DNA of 64,000 bases from Hydrogenobaculum sp. 3684 (GCF_000213785.1 NC_015557.1:744001-808000), one strand, 5' to 3'. Counted from the first letter of the stretch, positions 26,870 to 40,216 are shown. Program-made: numbers and translations. Notes: generated by a model not told the origin, from the letters alone.

Positions 26870-28248
26870 CCATACCAATCTTCTAACACATCCTCAAGTA
26901 TAGCTTCGGCTGGGTTTTTATCTGGTATTAAAAGCCTTTCCATTTCCTCAAGTATTTCAATACGTTTTTCATACATGTTGTCTTTAGTTTTGTTTTGTTT
27001 GCTTTTAATCAAATGATCTAATATACTCTTAAAATCTTCAAAACTATCCACCTTGTAAGCGTATTCTAAAGCTAATTCGCCTATTTGATTTAATGGCTGG
27101 TGAGCTTTTGAGTCAAAAAATATAAGAGGTTTCCCAGTGGCCACAGGATACTCCACCAAAAACGAAAGTCCATCTGTGAGCATAGCATCGGATTCAGAAA
27201 ATATAGAAAAATAATCTCCCCCAGTGTAGATTTCAACGTTTTCTATATTACTAAATTCTTCAAGCCATTTATCGTATTCTTCCTTATGCATAATGTTATG
27301 CTCCATCAAAGATCTTCTTAAAAATGGATGTGGTTTAAAAATAATTTTTATATCCCTATTTTCTTTTGCCAATCTTGTCATATCTTGATAGATTTTATGA
27401 AAAACTCCAAAGCCAAGCCATCTTTTAGCTACGCTATGATGAGGTGCCCATATCAAAGTAAAAGTATATTGAGAGGGCTCTTTTTCACCTCGTTTATTTT
27501 TCCTAAGATATCTTAACTTGTATAGCTTGGTACTACCAACAACTTTAACGTTTTTGGCTTTTAATATCTGATACTTTTCAAAATAACTCTTATCCAAATC
27601 CGTTTGAACATATATTCTATAAGCTAAATTATGAACGTAGGAATTAAAGTGAAGATCGTCTTGCTCTGGTTTAAAATGCTCCACCAGTGTAATTGGATAA
27701 TAAGGAACATATAAAATTTTTGCAAACATGACATATGGCACTTTTAAAGCCAATGGCCTATCGTTATCCCAAGGACTTTGTATAAAAATATAATCTGGAT
27801 TTAACGCTAAAAGAATATCAAGAGCATAGTAAGTATTTTCCATATTAAAAGTTATATGCTCTATACCTTTTATTGTTAGCTCTTTTGATACCTCATCAGC
27901 CCCTTCTGCTATCATTGCATCTTTAAAATGGTTATTTATAGCTATTACAACCGTATCCACTTTTTCGCAGTTTTTAAAAGTAAAATAAACATCTTCTATA
28001 TTATAAAAAGCCTGTAAATGATGTATTAAGAACACGACTCTTGGTTTTTTGTTCGAGTTAATTTTTCTTGATATAGCGTATATACCTTGCTGTAACGTAT
28101 GAAACTGCTGATAAGACTGGAAAAACAAATCGTTTTTTAACTGTGTTATATTTATTACTGCAAAGTTTTCTAAATTGTTTAAACGTTCTATGATAGCTTT
28201 TTGATTATCAAGCAGCTCTTGTAACTTTTTTGTTATATCTTCTTCCAC
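26866..28248 (-). CDS. CDP-glycerol glycerophosphotransferase-like (TagF-type) protein
   Basis: There is an N-terminal coiled segment (to about 60) and then a GT-B-like fold. The C-terminal half has the TagF-family pattern: IWAPHHSVAKRW, IIFKPHPFL, and MLTDGLSFLVEYP followed by KPLIFFDS. It probably transfers a polyol or sugar phosphate to a surface polymer, but the substrate is unknown. The open frame runs further upstream into the 5S rRNA gene, so I chose the GTG at 28248. This lies 6 bases after a TATAAT (28260-28255), giving 460 residues and a probably leaderless mRNA. Confidence 0.75.
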   Translation of the reverse strand: MEEDITKKLQELLDNQKAIIERLNNLENFAVINITQLKNDLFFQSYQQFHTLQQGIYAISRKINSNKKPRVVFLIHHLQAFYNIEDVYFTFKNCEKVDTVVIAINNHFKDAMIAEGADEVSKELTIKGIEHITFNMENTYYALDILLALNPDYIFIQSPWDNDRPLALKVPYVMFAKILYVPYYPITLVEHFKPEQDDLHFNSYVHNLAYRIYVQTDLDKSYFEKYQILKAKNVKVVGSTKLYKLRYLRKNKRGEKEPSQYTFTLIWAPHHSVAKRWLGFGVFHKIYQDMTRLAKENRDIKIIFKPHPFLRRSLMEHNIMHKEEYDKWLEEFSNIENVEIYTGGDYFSIFSESDAMLTDGLSFLVEYPVATGKPLIFFDSKAHQPLNQIGELALEYAYKVDSFEDFKSILDHLIKSKQNKTKDNMYEKRIEILEEMERLLIPDKNPAEAILEDVLEDWYG

Positions 28249-28301
28249 AAAAGTATTATAATACAATATTATAAAAAGATTATAAATAAATAATTTAAAC
28301 C

Positions 28302-28420
28302 CCCGAGGGCGACCTACTTTCCCGTGCCGTTTGCCCAGCACAGTATCATCGGCGCAGAAGGGCTTAACTGCCGGGTTCGGAATGGATACCGGGTGTTTCC
28401 CCTTCGCTATTGCCCGCGGA
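28302..28420 (-). rRNA. rrf: 5S ribosomal RNA
   Basis: About 118 nt with canonical 5S segments on the minus strand (CCGAACCCGG loop region and GGGAAAGTAGG near the 3' end). The two ends pair as the helix I stem. Ends are estimated to a few bases. Confidence 0.93.
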
Positions 28421-28440
28421 GAATCTTGATTTTTAATTTT

Positions 28441-28477
28441 ATAAGCTCAATAGGTTTGAGAAAGAAGAAGTTAGTGG

Positions 28478-28486
<9 letters not shown>
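28441..28486 (-). other. 3' arm of the 23S processing stalk
   Basis: In the transcript this sequence is nearly complementary to 31398-31446 over about 45 bases, with a few mismatches. It forms the RNase III stalk that closes 23S. It contains ATTGAGCT, which pairs with AGCTGAAT on the other arm with one G-G mismatch; the same element occurs in the 16S stalk. Confidence 0.8.
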
Positions 28487-31397
<2,911 letters not shown>

Positions 31398-31405
<8 letters not shown>

Positions 31406-31446
31406 CCCACTTTAATTACTTCTTCTCTCAAACCTATTCAGCTTAT
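31398..31446 (-). other. 5' arm of the 23S processing stalk
   Basis: This is the partner of 28441-28486. With the tRNA-Ala spacer it forms the 5' flank of 23S. It includes AGCTGAAT (minus strand, 31443-31436). Confidence 0.8.
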
Positions 31447-31475
31447 GAAGTATGAGCTTCTCCACGTTTTACACA

Positions 31476-31547
31476 TGGAGATGGTGGGATTTGAACCCAC
31501 GACATCCTGCTTGCAAAGCAGGCGCTCTCCCGCTGAGCTACATCCCC
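31476..31547 (-). tRNA. tRNA-Ala (anticodon UGC)
   Basis: A 72-nt cloverleaf with acceptor GGGGATG/CATCTCC, D-loop TAGCTCAGCGGG, anticodon loop CTTTGCAAG with TGC, and GTTCAAAT in the T arm. CCA is not encoded (TGT follows). It sits between 16S and 23S, as is usual. Confidence 0.97.
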
Positions 31548-31567
31548 TTAATACGCATCCCTGATAA

Positions 31568-31642
31568 TGGGCCTCACTGGATTTGAACCAGTGACCTTAC
31601 CCTTATCAGGGGTACGCTCTAACCAAACTGAGCTAGAGGCCC
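31568..31642 (-). tRNA. tRNA-Ile (anticodon GAU)
   Basis: A 75-nt cloverleaf with acceptor GGGCCTC/GAGGCCC, anticodon loop CTGATAA with GAT, and T arm GGTTCAAATCC. CCA is not encoded. It is the first tRNA after 16S in the transcript. Confidence 0.97.
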
Positions 31643-31650
31643 TAAGGGTT

Positions 31651-31679
31651 AATAGCTCAATGAGAGGATAGCGTAGCAA
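31651..31679 (-). other. 3' arm of the 16S processing stalk
   Basis: Complementary in the transcript to 33282-33310 over 29 bases with two mismatches; the core GAGGATAGCGTAGCAA is perfect. It contains the same ATTGAGCT element as the 23S stalk. Confidence 0.82.
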
Positions 31680-31693
31680 GTGTTATCCGTTAA

Positions 31694-33248
<1,555 letters not shown>

Positions 33249-33281
33249 GAATTTTATCCATGGCTTTTAATGTTAATAATG

Positions 33282-33310
33282 TTGCTACGCTATCCTCTTA
33301 TTCAGCTATT
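33282..33310 (-). other. 5' arm of the 16S processing stalk
   Basis: Pairs with 31651-31679. It lies in the rRNA leader about 35 bases before mature 16S and includes AGCTGAAT (33307-33300 on the minus strand). Confidence 0.82.
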
Positions 33311-33321
33311 GAAGTACGACC

Positions 33322-33351
33322 GTTGATAGCCAACTTTTTGAAGCTATCAAC
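33322..33351 (-). other. Leader hairpin of the rRNA transcript
   Basis: GTTGATAGC and GCTATCAAC form a 9-bp perfect stem with a 12-nt loop, starting about 15 bases after the predicted transcription start. No T run follows, so it is not a simple terminator. Its role is unknown. Confidence 0.55.
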
Positions 33352-33366
33352 CAATTGAGAATATTA

Positions 33367-33395
33367 AGTATACAGAAATTTTTTCTTTTTGTCAA
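33367..33395 (-). promoter_or_regulatory. rRNA operon promoter
   Basis: On the minus strand: a perfect TTGACA (33395-33390), a 17-bp spacer and TATACT (33372-33367). It begins 7 bases after the glnE stop codon, so any UP element lies inside the end of glnE. The start site is predicted near 33360, about 110 bases before 16S. Confidence 0.85.
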
Positions 33396-33402
33396 GAGGG
33401 TG

Positions 33403-36093
33403 TTATATGATGTGGGTTAGGTTTGTAACAAAGGATTTATTTATGTTTTCCAAAAATATGCTTCTTATCTCTTTCATTACATCTTTAGTTTCATTGAAGG
33501 TTTTTTCTCCAAAATCCATAATACTTAAAGTGGATGCAGAACCTTCTCTTTTTAATCTTAGAGAAGTCTCTAAACTTCTTAGATATAAGTAAAGTTCTTT
33601 TAGTCTTTCAAAGAAAGGATAAGTATTTTTTAGGATATCCATGGCTTTTAACATAGAAGGCTCTCTTAGCTTTTCCTTTAAGATATATAACTGAGTAATA
33701 AATTCAGCATCCATCATAGATCCTGATGCCAGCTTTATATTTATTTTATCCTTAGAATATTTTAGGTTCTTCTCTATCTCAAATTTCATATTTAATGTTT
33801 CTTGTGCCTCTTTTTCTGTTATATCTTTCTCAAATAAAAACTTATTTACTATGTGTTCAAATTCTTTTTTTAGTTCTTTATCACCGGTAATTACTCTATA
33901 CCTTGTCCAACTTAGCCTTTCCCAAAATCTTGCCTCATTTTCAAAGTAGTTTTTATAAAAATCAAGAGTGGGGTTTAGCTCACCTTTTTGACCCATAGGT
34001 CTTAGTCTAAAATCCACCGCATACAGATAACCTTCTTTTGTGTGAGTAGTCAAAAACTTTATAAAATCTTGTATGTAATTTATCGAACTGATTTTTGTCT
34101 GATTATCTTTAACAACAAAGCACAAGTCTAAATCAGAGTTTATGTTTAACTCTTTAGATCCAAGCTTACCAAGGGCAATTAAAAGAGTATCTTCTCTTAG
34201 CTCAAAACTCCCTTCTAAAACTACCTCTGCCAACTCTGATAGACTTTCAAACAATTTTATTAAGTTTTTAGATTTTGTTATATAGTTAAGTATTATCCTT
34301 ATTTCCCACGCTCTTTTAAATCTTCTAAAAAGATTTAACTTATCTAATTCAACTCCTTTATAGTTATCTAAATCCCTTTTTATCTCTTCTTTAGTAGGAA
34401 AATCCTGATAAAGGGTCAATATATCTTCTACGGTGTCTGGATATCTCGATATCTCTGTAGATATTGTGTTTGATGCCTCAAATATGTCTAAAAGGGATTC
34501 AAATATGCTTTCTTTTTCAAATATTATACGTCTACCGGTTTTACTCATTATAAACTTTTCAAGGTTCCTTAAAATAAGCTCCGGTTCTTTTGATGAGTTT
34601 ATTTTTTTTATAAACGTGGGTAAATACTCTAAAAACTTCTGCCTTTCTTTTTCCGATAGATATATACCTTCTTTACCTTGAAATATGCCCAATAATGAGT
34701 TGAAGAAGTTTTTAGGATTCTTTACATTTGGTATACATTGAGAAAATACCTCAACATCTTCTAATATAACGGCTTCTTGACATGGATTTAAACTTACTTT
34801 TTTTCTGCTTTTAGGAAGCAAGTTATCAAAAATTTCTCTAACTCTAGATCTGTGCAAAGACAAAAGACTGTTAAATTTATCTTTTGAAAAGCCCATAAAA
34901 AATGCAAATTTTTCTACGTCTTGGTCTTTTAAAACATGATCTTGCACACAATTTTTTATTTGTATAAGATGCTCAAGTCTTCTTAGAAACGTATACGCCT
35001 CCTTTAAAGAATTGCCCTCTTCTTCGGATAATATACCATTTTGTTCTAACTTCATTATAAGTCTATACGTATTGCCATCCCTCAAAAGAGGTTTTTTACC
35101 TCCTAGAAGAAGGGTCATAGCTTGAAGACTAAATTCTACTTCCCTTATGCCACCCTCACCAGTTTTTACATTGTAACCTTTTGACAGGGTTTTCTTTTTT
35201 TGTTCTAACTCTATTTTTTCCTTCATGAGGGAAATATTGTCTAAATCTCTTTGATCTATAGATTTTTTAAATACAAAAGGTATTATAATATTCTCATAAA
35301 AACTTGAAAACAACGAAGATTCATCGTATACAGCCCTTGCTCTTACAAGAGCCATTCTTTCCCAAAACCTTCCATACATCTCATAATAGTCTTCAGCAGC
35401 CTCTATGCTCATCACTATGGGCCCAGATTTTCCAAAAGGCCTCAAATCCGCATCTGTTATATATATTTCCCCCTCTTTTGTATTTGTGTTTATGCTTTTC
35501 ATAAAAAGCTTACAAATGTTGTCATAGTATTGAGTGTTGTCTTTTGAGAAAAACATAACGTCTATGTCTGAATAAAAATTCAGTTCGCTGGATCCAAGTT
35601 TACCCATACCTATTACTAAAAGTTCCTTTGCGTTGTCATTTGATATATGCTTTATAAGGCTTTCTATTAGTGCATCTGCTAAAGCTGAATATTCTAACAG
35701 TATATCTTCCAAATCCTCTGTGTTCAATATATCTTTCGCCACAAGCCTCATGAGCTCTCTTCTTCTATAAAAAGCCAAAAACTCCTCAAAACTCATATCA
35801 GAGTGCTTATACAGTTCGTTTATCTCTTTTAGATAGGTTTCTTTTGATTTTACCTTATACCAAAGCTCTGGTATAGTCTCTTCAAATATCGTGGGGTGTC
35901 TTAAGATTAATTTTTTTATACAGCTTGATCTTTCTCCCAATTCTAAAAGCAATAAAAATCTTCTTGGATTTAGATATGATAAAAGAGTATCTTTATGGGG
36001 ATGAACTTCTAAAAGCGATTCAAAAAATTGAAGAGCCTCATCTTGATTGTATACTTTGTCTTTTATAAAGTCTATATAGCTTTTATCAATCAT
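33403..36093 (-). CDS. glnE: Glutamine synthetase adenylyltransferase/deadenylase
   Basis: This 896-residue bifunctional enzyme adds or removes AMP on glutamine synthetase in response to nitrogen state through PII. Two nucleotidyltransferase domains are visible, with GKLGSSELNFYSDIDVMFF (deadenylase half, about 165-185) and GKLGSKELNINSDLDLCFV (adenylylase half, about 645-665). GGIREVEF lies between them, and helical linkers follow each. Both aspartate pairs are intact. The ATG overlaps the thioesterase gene by 8 bases. No terminator separates glnE from the rRNA promoter. Confidence 0.95.
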   Translation of the reverse strand: MIDKSYIDFIKDKVYNQDEALQFFESLLEVHPHKDTLLSYLNPRRFLLLLELGERSSCIKKLILRHPTIFEETIPELWYKVKSKETYLKEINELYKHSDMSFEEFLAFYRRRELMRLVAKDILNTEDLEDILLEYSALADALIESLIKHISNDNAKELLVIGMGKLGSSELNFYSDIDVMFFSKDNTQYYDNICKLFMKSINTNTKEGEIYITDADLRPFGKSGPIVMSIEAAEDYYEMYGRFWERMALVRARAVYDESSLFSSFYENIIIPFVFKKSIDQRDLDNISLMKEKIELEQKKKTLSKGYNVKTGEGGIREVEFSLQAMTLLLGGKKPLLRDGNTYRLIMKLEQNGILSEEEGNSLKEAYTFLRRLEHLIQIKNCVQDHVLKDQDVEKFAFFMGFSKDKFNSLLSLHRSRVREIFDNLLPKSRKKVSLNPCQEAVILEDVEVFSQCIPNVKNPKNFFNSLLGIFQGKEGIYLSEKERQKFLEYLPTFIKKINSSKEPELILRNLEKFIMSKTGRRIIFEKESIFESLLDIFEASNTISTEISRYPDTVEDILTLYQDFPTKEEIKRDLDNYKGVELDKLNLFRRFKRAWEIRIILNYITKSKNLIKLFESLSELAEVVLEGSFELREDTLLIALGKLGSKELNINSDLDLCFVVKDNQTKISSINYIQDFIKFLTTHTKEGYLYAVDFRLRPMGQKGELNPTLDFYKNYFENEARFWERLSWTRYRVITGDKELKKEFEHIVNKFLFEKDITEKEAQETLNMKFEIEKNLKYSKDKINIKLASGSMMDAEFITQLYILKEKLREPSMLKAMDILKNTYPFFERLKELYLYLRSLETSLRLKREGSASTLSIMDFGEKTFNETKDVMKEIRSIFLENINKSFVTNLTHII

Positions 36094-36481
36094 TTACAAT
36101 CCTTATTAAAAAATCTGGTATTTTTGTGAGTTTGCCGTCTTTTACTATGCAATGTTTTGTATTTCCTATCGCACAAAGTTTATCATCCACATACACTTTA
36201 TAATCAAAGTAAAGACTAAATTCGTTCTTTATATTCATCGATGTTTCTATGTCAAAAACATCTTGATAAAGAATAGAACGTTTTATTCTTATGTTTGCTT
36301 CTACTAAAACCACAAAAAATCCTTCGTTGTGCATCTTGTAGTAAGGGTATCCAAGATTTTCTAACAAAAAACCTCTAGCCTCTTCAAAATACCTAAAATA
36401 GTTTGAATGATGCACTACACCTTGGGCATCGGTTTCATAAAAGTTTACTTTTCTTGTGTAGGTTGCTTTTTTTCCAAACAT
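36086..36481 (-). CDS. YbgC-type acyl-CoA thioesterase
   Basis: This hotdog-fold 4-hydroxybenzoyl-CoA thioesterase-family protein has the signature YETDAQGVVHHSNYFRYFEEAR (conserved catalytic Asp in ETDAQG). Its natural substrate is unknown; YbgC acts on short-chain acyl-CoA or acyl-ACP with the Tol-Pal region in other bacteria, but no tol genes are here. The ATG at 36481 gives 131 residues; an upstream in-frame start at 36490 is possible. Either way the start lies 37-46 bases inside fur, an unusually long overlap. Confidence 0.85.
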   Translation of the reverse strand: MFGKKATYTRKVNFYETDAQGVVHHSNYFRYFEEARGFLLENLGYPYYKMHNEGFFVVLVEANIRIKRSILYQDVFDIETSMNIKNEFSLYFDYKVYVDDKLCAIGNTKHCIVKDGKLTKIPDFLIRIVND

Positions 36482-36903
36482 TGCTCGCACAATCCAAATA
36501 TTTCAAGCCTATGATAAGTAGGTAAAAAGTTGTGCTTTAGACAAATCTCTTCTTGTAAATTTTCTATGTCTTCGTTGAAAAATTCTATGATACGCCCACA
36601 AGAAACACATACGAGATGATCGTGATGACCTTCTTGAGTGCAAAATTCGTATATCGTCTTGTTGTTTTGTTTTATTATTTCTTTTATTATACCAAAATCC
36701 ATTAAAAGTTTTACAGTTCTATATATTGTAGCTCTAGAGGCCAATTTTTGTGTATTTTGGATGTAGTTTACAAGTTCTTCTATTTCAAAGTGCTTTTTGT
36801 AATTTGCTATAACATCTATCAAATCTAGCCTATTTTTTGTTATTTTGTAGTTATGTTTTTTTAGAAAAGCCCTAAACTCTTCCTTTAACTTTTTTGTATT
36901 CAT
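36445..36903 (-). CDS. fur: Fur/PerR-family metalloregulator
   Basis: This 152-residue repressor has a winged-helix domain to about residue 80 (ASRATIYRTVKLL recognition helix), then metal-site motifs EGHHDHLVCVSCG and a second CxxC, CEQC, near the C-terminus (structural zinc). HHDH plus later acidic residues fit Fur better than Zur. PerR, which shares these features, cannot be excluded. I chose the ATG at 36903 over a TTG one codon earlier. A TATATT ends 8 bases before the ATG and no Shine-Dalgarno is present. fur leads the operon fur-thioesterase-glnE. Confidence 0.9.
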   Translation of the reverse strand: MNTKKLKEEFRAFLKKHNYKITKNRLDLIDVIANYKKHFEIEELVNYIQNTQKLASRATIYRTVKLLMDFGIIKEIIKQNNKTIYEFCTQEGHHDHLVCVSCGRIIEFFNEDIENLQEEICLKHNFLPTYHRLEIFGLCEQCLEKKQPTQEK

Positions 36904-37006
36904 CAACTAATAATATACCTAATATATACTAAAAATGCAACGTCATTGTATTATCGAGACTTGTCAATAGCATACACAAAACTATCTTTTAAGATGAAAT
37001 ATCTTT

Positions 37007-38374
37007 TTATAAACTCTTTATTTTTTCTACATATTTTTTAATATCAAACTTTGATTCTAAGCCTGATACACTCATATATCTTATTTTTCCATAGATTTTT
37101 CTTTCTTTCCATGGTCTGTCATGGGTTCCAAAGCACCACGATATGCCAGCATAACCGTTTGGATCTCTTCCATCAAGCTCGTATTTATCGTTTAGATAGC
37201 ATGCTATATCAAAGGCATGTTTTGGGCCTTGTGTCCATTCTATAATTTTTTTACACCAGTACATTCTCATGTAGTTATGCATCTTTCCAGTTTTTAAAAG
37301 CTCCAACTGTGCAGCGTTCCAATACTCATCGTGCGTTTTTGCATTTTCAAACTCTTCTAATGTATAAACATAATCTCTTTTATCGTTTTTGTGCTCTTCT
37401 AATGTTTTTTTAGCCCAGTCTGGAATGCCTTCATAGTGATTATAGTTTGGGTTATAATAGCAAAAATTCCTTGCAAGCTCTCTCCAAACTATCAGTTCGT
37501 TAAAAAAGCTATCAACGTTTTCATCTCTTTTATACTTTGACAAGGTTTCAAAAACAACTTCTAACGGTGAAATCTGTCCAAAGTGCAGATAAGGACTAAG
37601 GTTCGATTGATAGTCAAGCTCCGGATGAGACCTATAATCTTTATATTTATGCAGCTTCTTTTCAATAAATTCTTCTAAATATCTTTTTGCTTGGCTATAA
37701 CCACCTATAAAAGGTGATAAACTAATGCTTTTATCTATGTTGAGAATATCTAAAATCTTTAAAGAGTTATTTAAAGTTATCTCCTCCATTCCAAAATCAA
37801 GATTAATGGATTTAATCTTTGGCTCTCTTGGCTTTAATTTAAGAAGATATGATCCTAATACATCGTAAATCTTTTTTCTTATATTAAAAGCGTAAACTTC
37901 TTGCTTTTGAGATACAATTTCTACAGGAACACAAACGTCAGACTCTACTTCGTAGAATGGTATATCTAATTTCTTTGCTATATCACTATTAAGTTTTCTA
38001 TAATACTTTAAATAGGCTTTATCTGTGATTAAGGCATTAGCATTCTTTGATATCTCTATGACTCTTCGCTTGATATCATCTGATTTTTCTATGATAAATC
38101 TTATACCTCTTTCTTCTATGGACTTTTTGGCTTCTAAAACTCCATCTAACATAAATTTGTAGTATCTTGCATTTGAGTATCTGCATTTGTCTGTAATTGG
38201 AAAATAGACTAATAATGGTTTTTTGTAGTCGTTTGATAGGTTGATTGCATATTCAAGACTGTGGTTAAAGTTTGCTCTATGACTGTGAGACATCCAGTAT
38301 ATTATGTATTTACCTGATTGATTAAACTGTCTGTCGTTTAAAGCTTTTACTCTTCCTGTGAATTCTGGTTCCAT
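37007..38374 (-). CDS. phr: Class II CPD photolyase
   Basis: This 455-residue FAD light-dependent repair enzyme reverses cyclobutane pyrimidine dimers. Class II hallmarks are WMSHSHRANFNHSLEYAI at the N-terminus, ELIVWRELARNFCYY, MHNYMRMYWCKKI and the C-terminal DGRDPNGYAGISWCFG followed by KIRYM. A consensus Shine-Dalgarno (AAGGAG) precedes the ATG. It stands alone, divergent from rdgB. The 103-bp gap on its 3' side (36904-37006) holds no gene. Confidence 0.93.
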   Translation of the reverse strand: MEPEFTGRVKALNDRQFNQSGKYIIYWMSHSHRANFNHSLEYAINLSNDYKKPLLVYFPITDKCRYSNARYYKFMLDGVLEAKKSIEERGIRFIIEKSDDIKRRVIEISKNANALITDKAYLKYYRKLNSDIAKKLDIPFYEVESDVCVPVEIVSQKQEVYAFNIRKKIYDVLGSYLLKLKPREPKIKSINLDFGMEEITLNNSLKILDILNIDKSISLSPFIGGYSQAKRYLEEFIEKKLHKYKDYRSHPELDYQSNLSPYLHFGQISPLEVVFETLSKYKRDENVDSFFNELIVWRELARNFCYYNPNYNHYEGIPDWAKKTLEEHKNDKRDYVYTLEEFENAKTHDEYWNAAQLELLKTGKMHNYMRMYWCKKIIEWTQGPKHAFDIACYLNDKYELDGRDPNGYAGISWCFGTHDRPWKERKIYGKIRYMSVSGLESKFDIKKYVEKIKSL

Positions 38375-38468
38375 TGATATCTCCTTTTTATAGAGATTTA
38401 TTATAAAGCAATTTGTGTAAGAAAGTAAAAAGTGTACAGGTCATAAAATTTTATTATAAAATCATATT

Positions 38469-39104
38469 ATGAAGTTAATGATTTGTACATCAAACAAAAA
38501 AAAGTTTGAAGAAATAAGCTCAATCTTAGAGTCCCTAAAAAAAGATGAAAATCTAGATTTAGAATTTGTAAAACCACCTAAAGAACTAGAGGTAGAAGAA
38601 TATGCAAATACATTTTTATCAAACGCTCATCTGAAAGCCAAAGCCTATTACAATGCGTTTGGTATACCAGCCTTAGCAGATGACTCTGGACTTGTGGTAG
38701 ATGCTTTCAGTGATAATTTAGAAAGGCCAGGTGTTTATTCTGCGAGATTTTACAAAGATAGTTTTGGATCTCATATCCTAAAAGAAGAAGATTTTAAGCT
38801 TTCAAAAGATGAGCTAAACAATCTCAAAGTTTTAAGGCTTTTAGAAAAAGAAGAAAATAGAAAAGCAAAATTTGTAAGCGTTGTTGCAATAGTTTTATCG
38901 AACAACTACGGCATATTTGGAGAAGGGGAGCTAAAAGGATATATAGCAAAAGAACCTTTTGGAAATTTTGGTTTTGGTTATGATCCTATCTTTATACCAG
39001 AAGGATATAACACCACATTGGCAAACATAGAAAACAAAGACAAAATATCTCACAGAAGAAAAGCGTTAGAAGCTGTATTTTTTATGTTAAAAAAAATGTT
39101 ATAA
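38469..39104 (+). CDS. rdgB: XTP/dITP diphosphatase
   Basis: This HAM1-family house-cleaning pyrophosphatase removes ITP, dITP and XTP. Motifs are CTSNKKKFEEI at the N-terminus, ALADDSGLVVDAF (about 70-82), FGFGYDPIFIPEGY, and SHRRKAL near the end. The 211 residues are normal. No Shine-Dalgarno: TATAAA ends 8 bases before the ATG, with a weak TGTACA 16 bp farther up. Confidence 0.96.
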   Translation: MKLMICTSNKKKFEEISSILESLKKDENLDLEFVKPPKELEVEEYANTFLSNAHLKAKAYYNAFGIPALADDSGLVVDAFSDNLERPGVYSARFYKDSFGSHILKEEDFKLSKDELNNLKVLRLLEKEENRKAKFVSVVAIVLSNNYGIFGEGELKGYIAKEPFGNFGFGYDPIFIPEGYNTTLANIENKDKISHRRKALEAVFFMLKKML

Positions 39105-39105
39105 T

Positions 39106-39285
39106 ATGAGTGTGGATACATTTTTTTTAGGTATTATAGCTATTTGTATGGTGGTTATTACGATATTTTGGATTGTTATAGCAAGCTCTATATTGTTGTT
39201 ATTAAAGAGGTTAAAAGATATGACGTATCTTGCCAGCTTGTTGGCTAATCTTGTAACTTATATAAGGAGGGACAAAGATGAATAA
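39106..39285 (+). CDS. Small single-span membrane protein, unannotated candidate
   Basis: A 59-codon frame starts one base after the rdgB stop. It encodes an N-terminal hydrophobic helix (about 6-34, GIIAICMVVITIFWIVIASS) followed by a basic amphipathic stretch (KRLKDMTYLASLLANLVTYIRR). It ends 8 bases inside trxB, so the trxB Shine-Dalgarno lies in its coding end. The coupling on both sides and the membrane-helix-plus-amphipathic pattern support a real gene. The shape recalls DUF948-like small proteins but I cannot assign a family. Confidence 0.6.
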   Translation: MSVDTFFLGIIAICMVVITIFWIVIASSILLLLKRLKDMTYLASLLANLVTYIRRDKDE

Positions 39286-40216
39286 ACAGCTTGTGATAAT
39301 AGGTGGAGGGCCATCTGGTGTTGCAGCTTCCATATACGCAGCTAGAAAGAAGATGGATTTTGTGCTTGTTACAAAGGACATAGGTGGTCAGATATTGACC
39401 TCTGGGGATATAGAAAATTATATGGGCTTTAAAAATATAGACGGTATTAGCTTTGTACAAAGACTTGTAGAACAACTTGAATATTTGGAAGTATCTCCTT
39501 TGTACGCTGAGGTAATTGATTTTAAAGCTTTAAAAGAACATGATTTTTCTATATCTTTATCAAATGAGCTCACAATAAAAGCTGAAAACGTTTTAATATG
39601 CACCGGCGCTGATCATAAAAAGCTTGGTGTAAAAGGTGAGCAAGAGGGGATAGGCAAAGGTGTATCTTATTGTTATACCTGTGATGCACCTTTTTACAAA
39701 AACAAAAAAGTTATAGTAGTGGGTGGTGGTAATTCTGGATTTGAGGCCGCAGAGCAACTTGCAAATTACGCATCTTCTATAACGATAATTGAATATACAG
39801 ATAGATTTAAAGCTGACGAAACCATTCAAAACAAAGTTTTAAAAAATGAGAAGGTAAAAGCCCTAACAAACCATAGAGTGCTTGAGATATACGTAGATAA
39901 AAATATAGGCGTAACAGGTGTTAAATTAGAGGATATGAAAAACGGCAAAACATACGATTTTGAAACTGATGGTGTTTTTGTAGAAATCGGTACAAAGCCA
40001 AACACCGAGCTTTTCATAAACACTGGTATAAAGCTAAACAAATGGGGTGAGATAATCATAGATCAAAACAATAGAACGTCTTTGCTTGGGGCTTATGCAG
40101 CAGGAGATTGTACCAACATATTTGCAAAGCAGATAATAACCGCTGCCGGCGAAGGGGCAAAGGCTCTTCTTAGTATTTATCACGATATTACATATGGTGT
40201 AAGTTCGTCGATATGA
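39278..40216 (+). CDS. trxB: Thioredoxin reductase
   Basis: This 312-residue FAD/NADPH flavoprotein reduces thioredoxin. It has an N-terminal FAD motif GGGPSGVAASIYAARK, redox pair CYTC (about 129-132, in YCYTCDAPF), an NADPH motif GGGNSGFEAAEQL and a C-terminal FAD segment GAYAAGDCTN. The usual motif is CATC, so CYTC is a mild variant. The Shine-Dalgarno AAGGAGGG is seven bases upstream. Confidence 0.96.
   Translation: MNKQLVIIGGGPSGVAASIYAARKKMDFVLVTKDIGGQILTSGDIENYMGFKNIDGISFVQRLVEQLEYLEVSPLYAEVIDFKALKEHDFSISLSNELTIKAENVLICTGADHKKLGVKGEQEGIGKGVSYCYTCDAPFYKNKKVIVVGGGNSGFEAAEQLANYASSITIIEYTDRFKADETIQNKVLKNEKVKALTNHRVLEIYVDKNIGVTGVKLEDMKNGKTYDFETDGVFVEIGTKPNTELFINTGIKLNKWGEIIIDQNNRTSLLGAYAAGDCTNIFAKQIITAAGEGAKALLSIYHDITYGVSSSI

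Noticed and set aside
28249-28341. Upstream extension of the TagF-like protein
   Set aside because: The extra 31 codons read into the 5S rRNA gene and across the promoter. The GTG at 28248, 6 bases after TATAAT, is a better start.
31473-31475. Encoded CCA end on tRNA-Ala
   Set aside because: The bases after the discriminator read TGT in the transcript sense, so CCA must be added after transcription.
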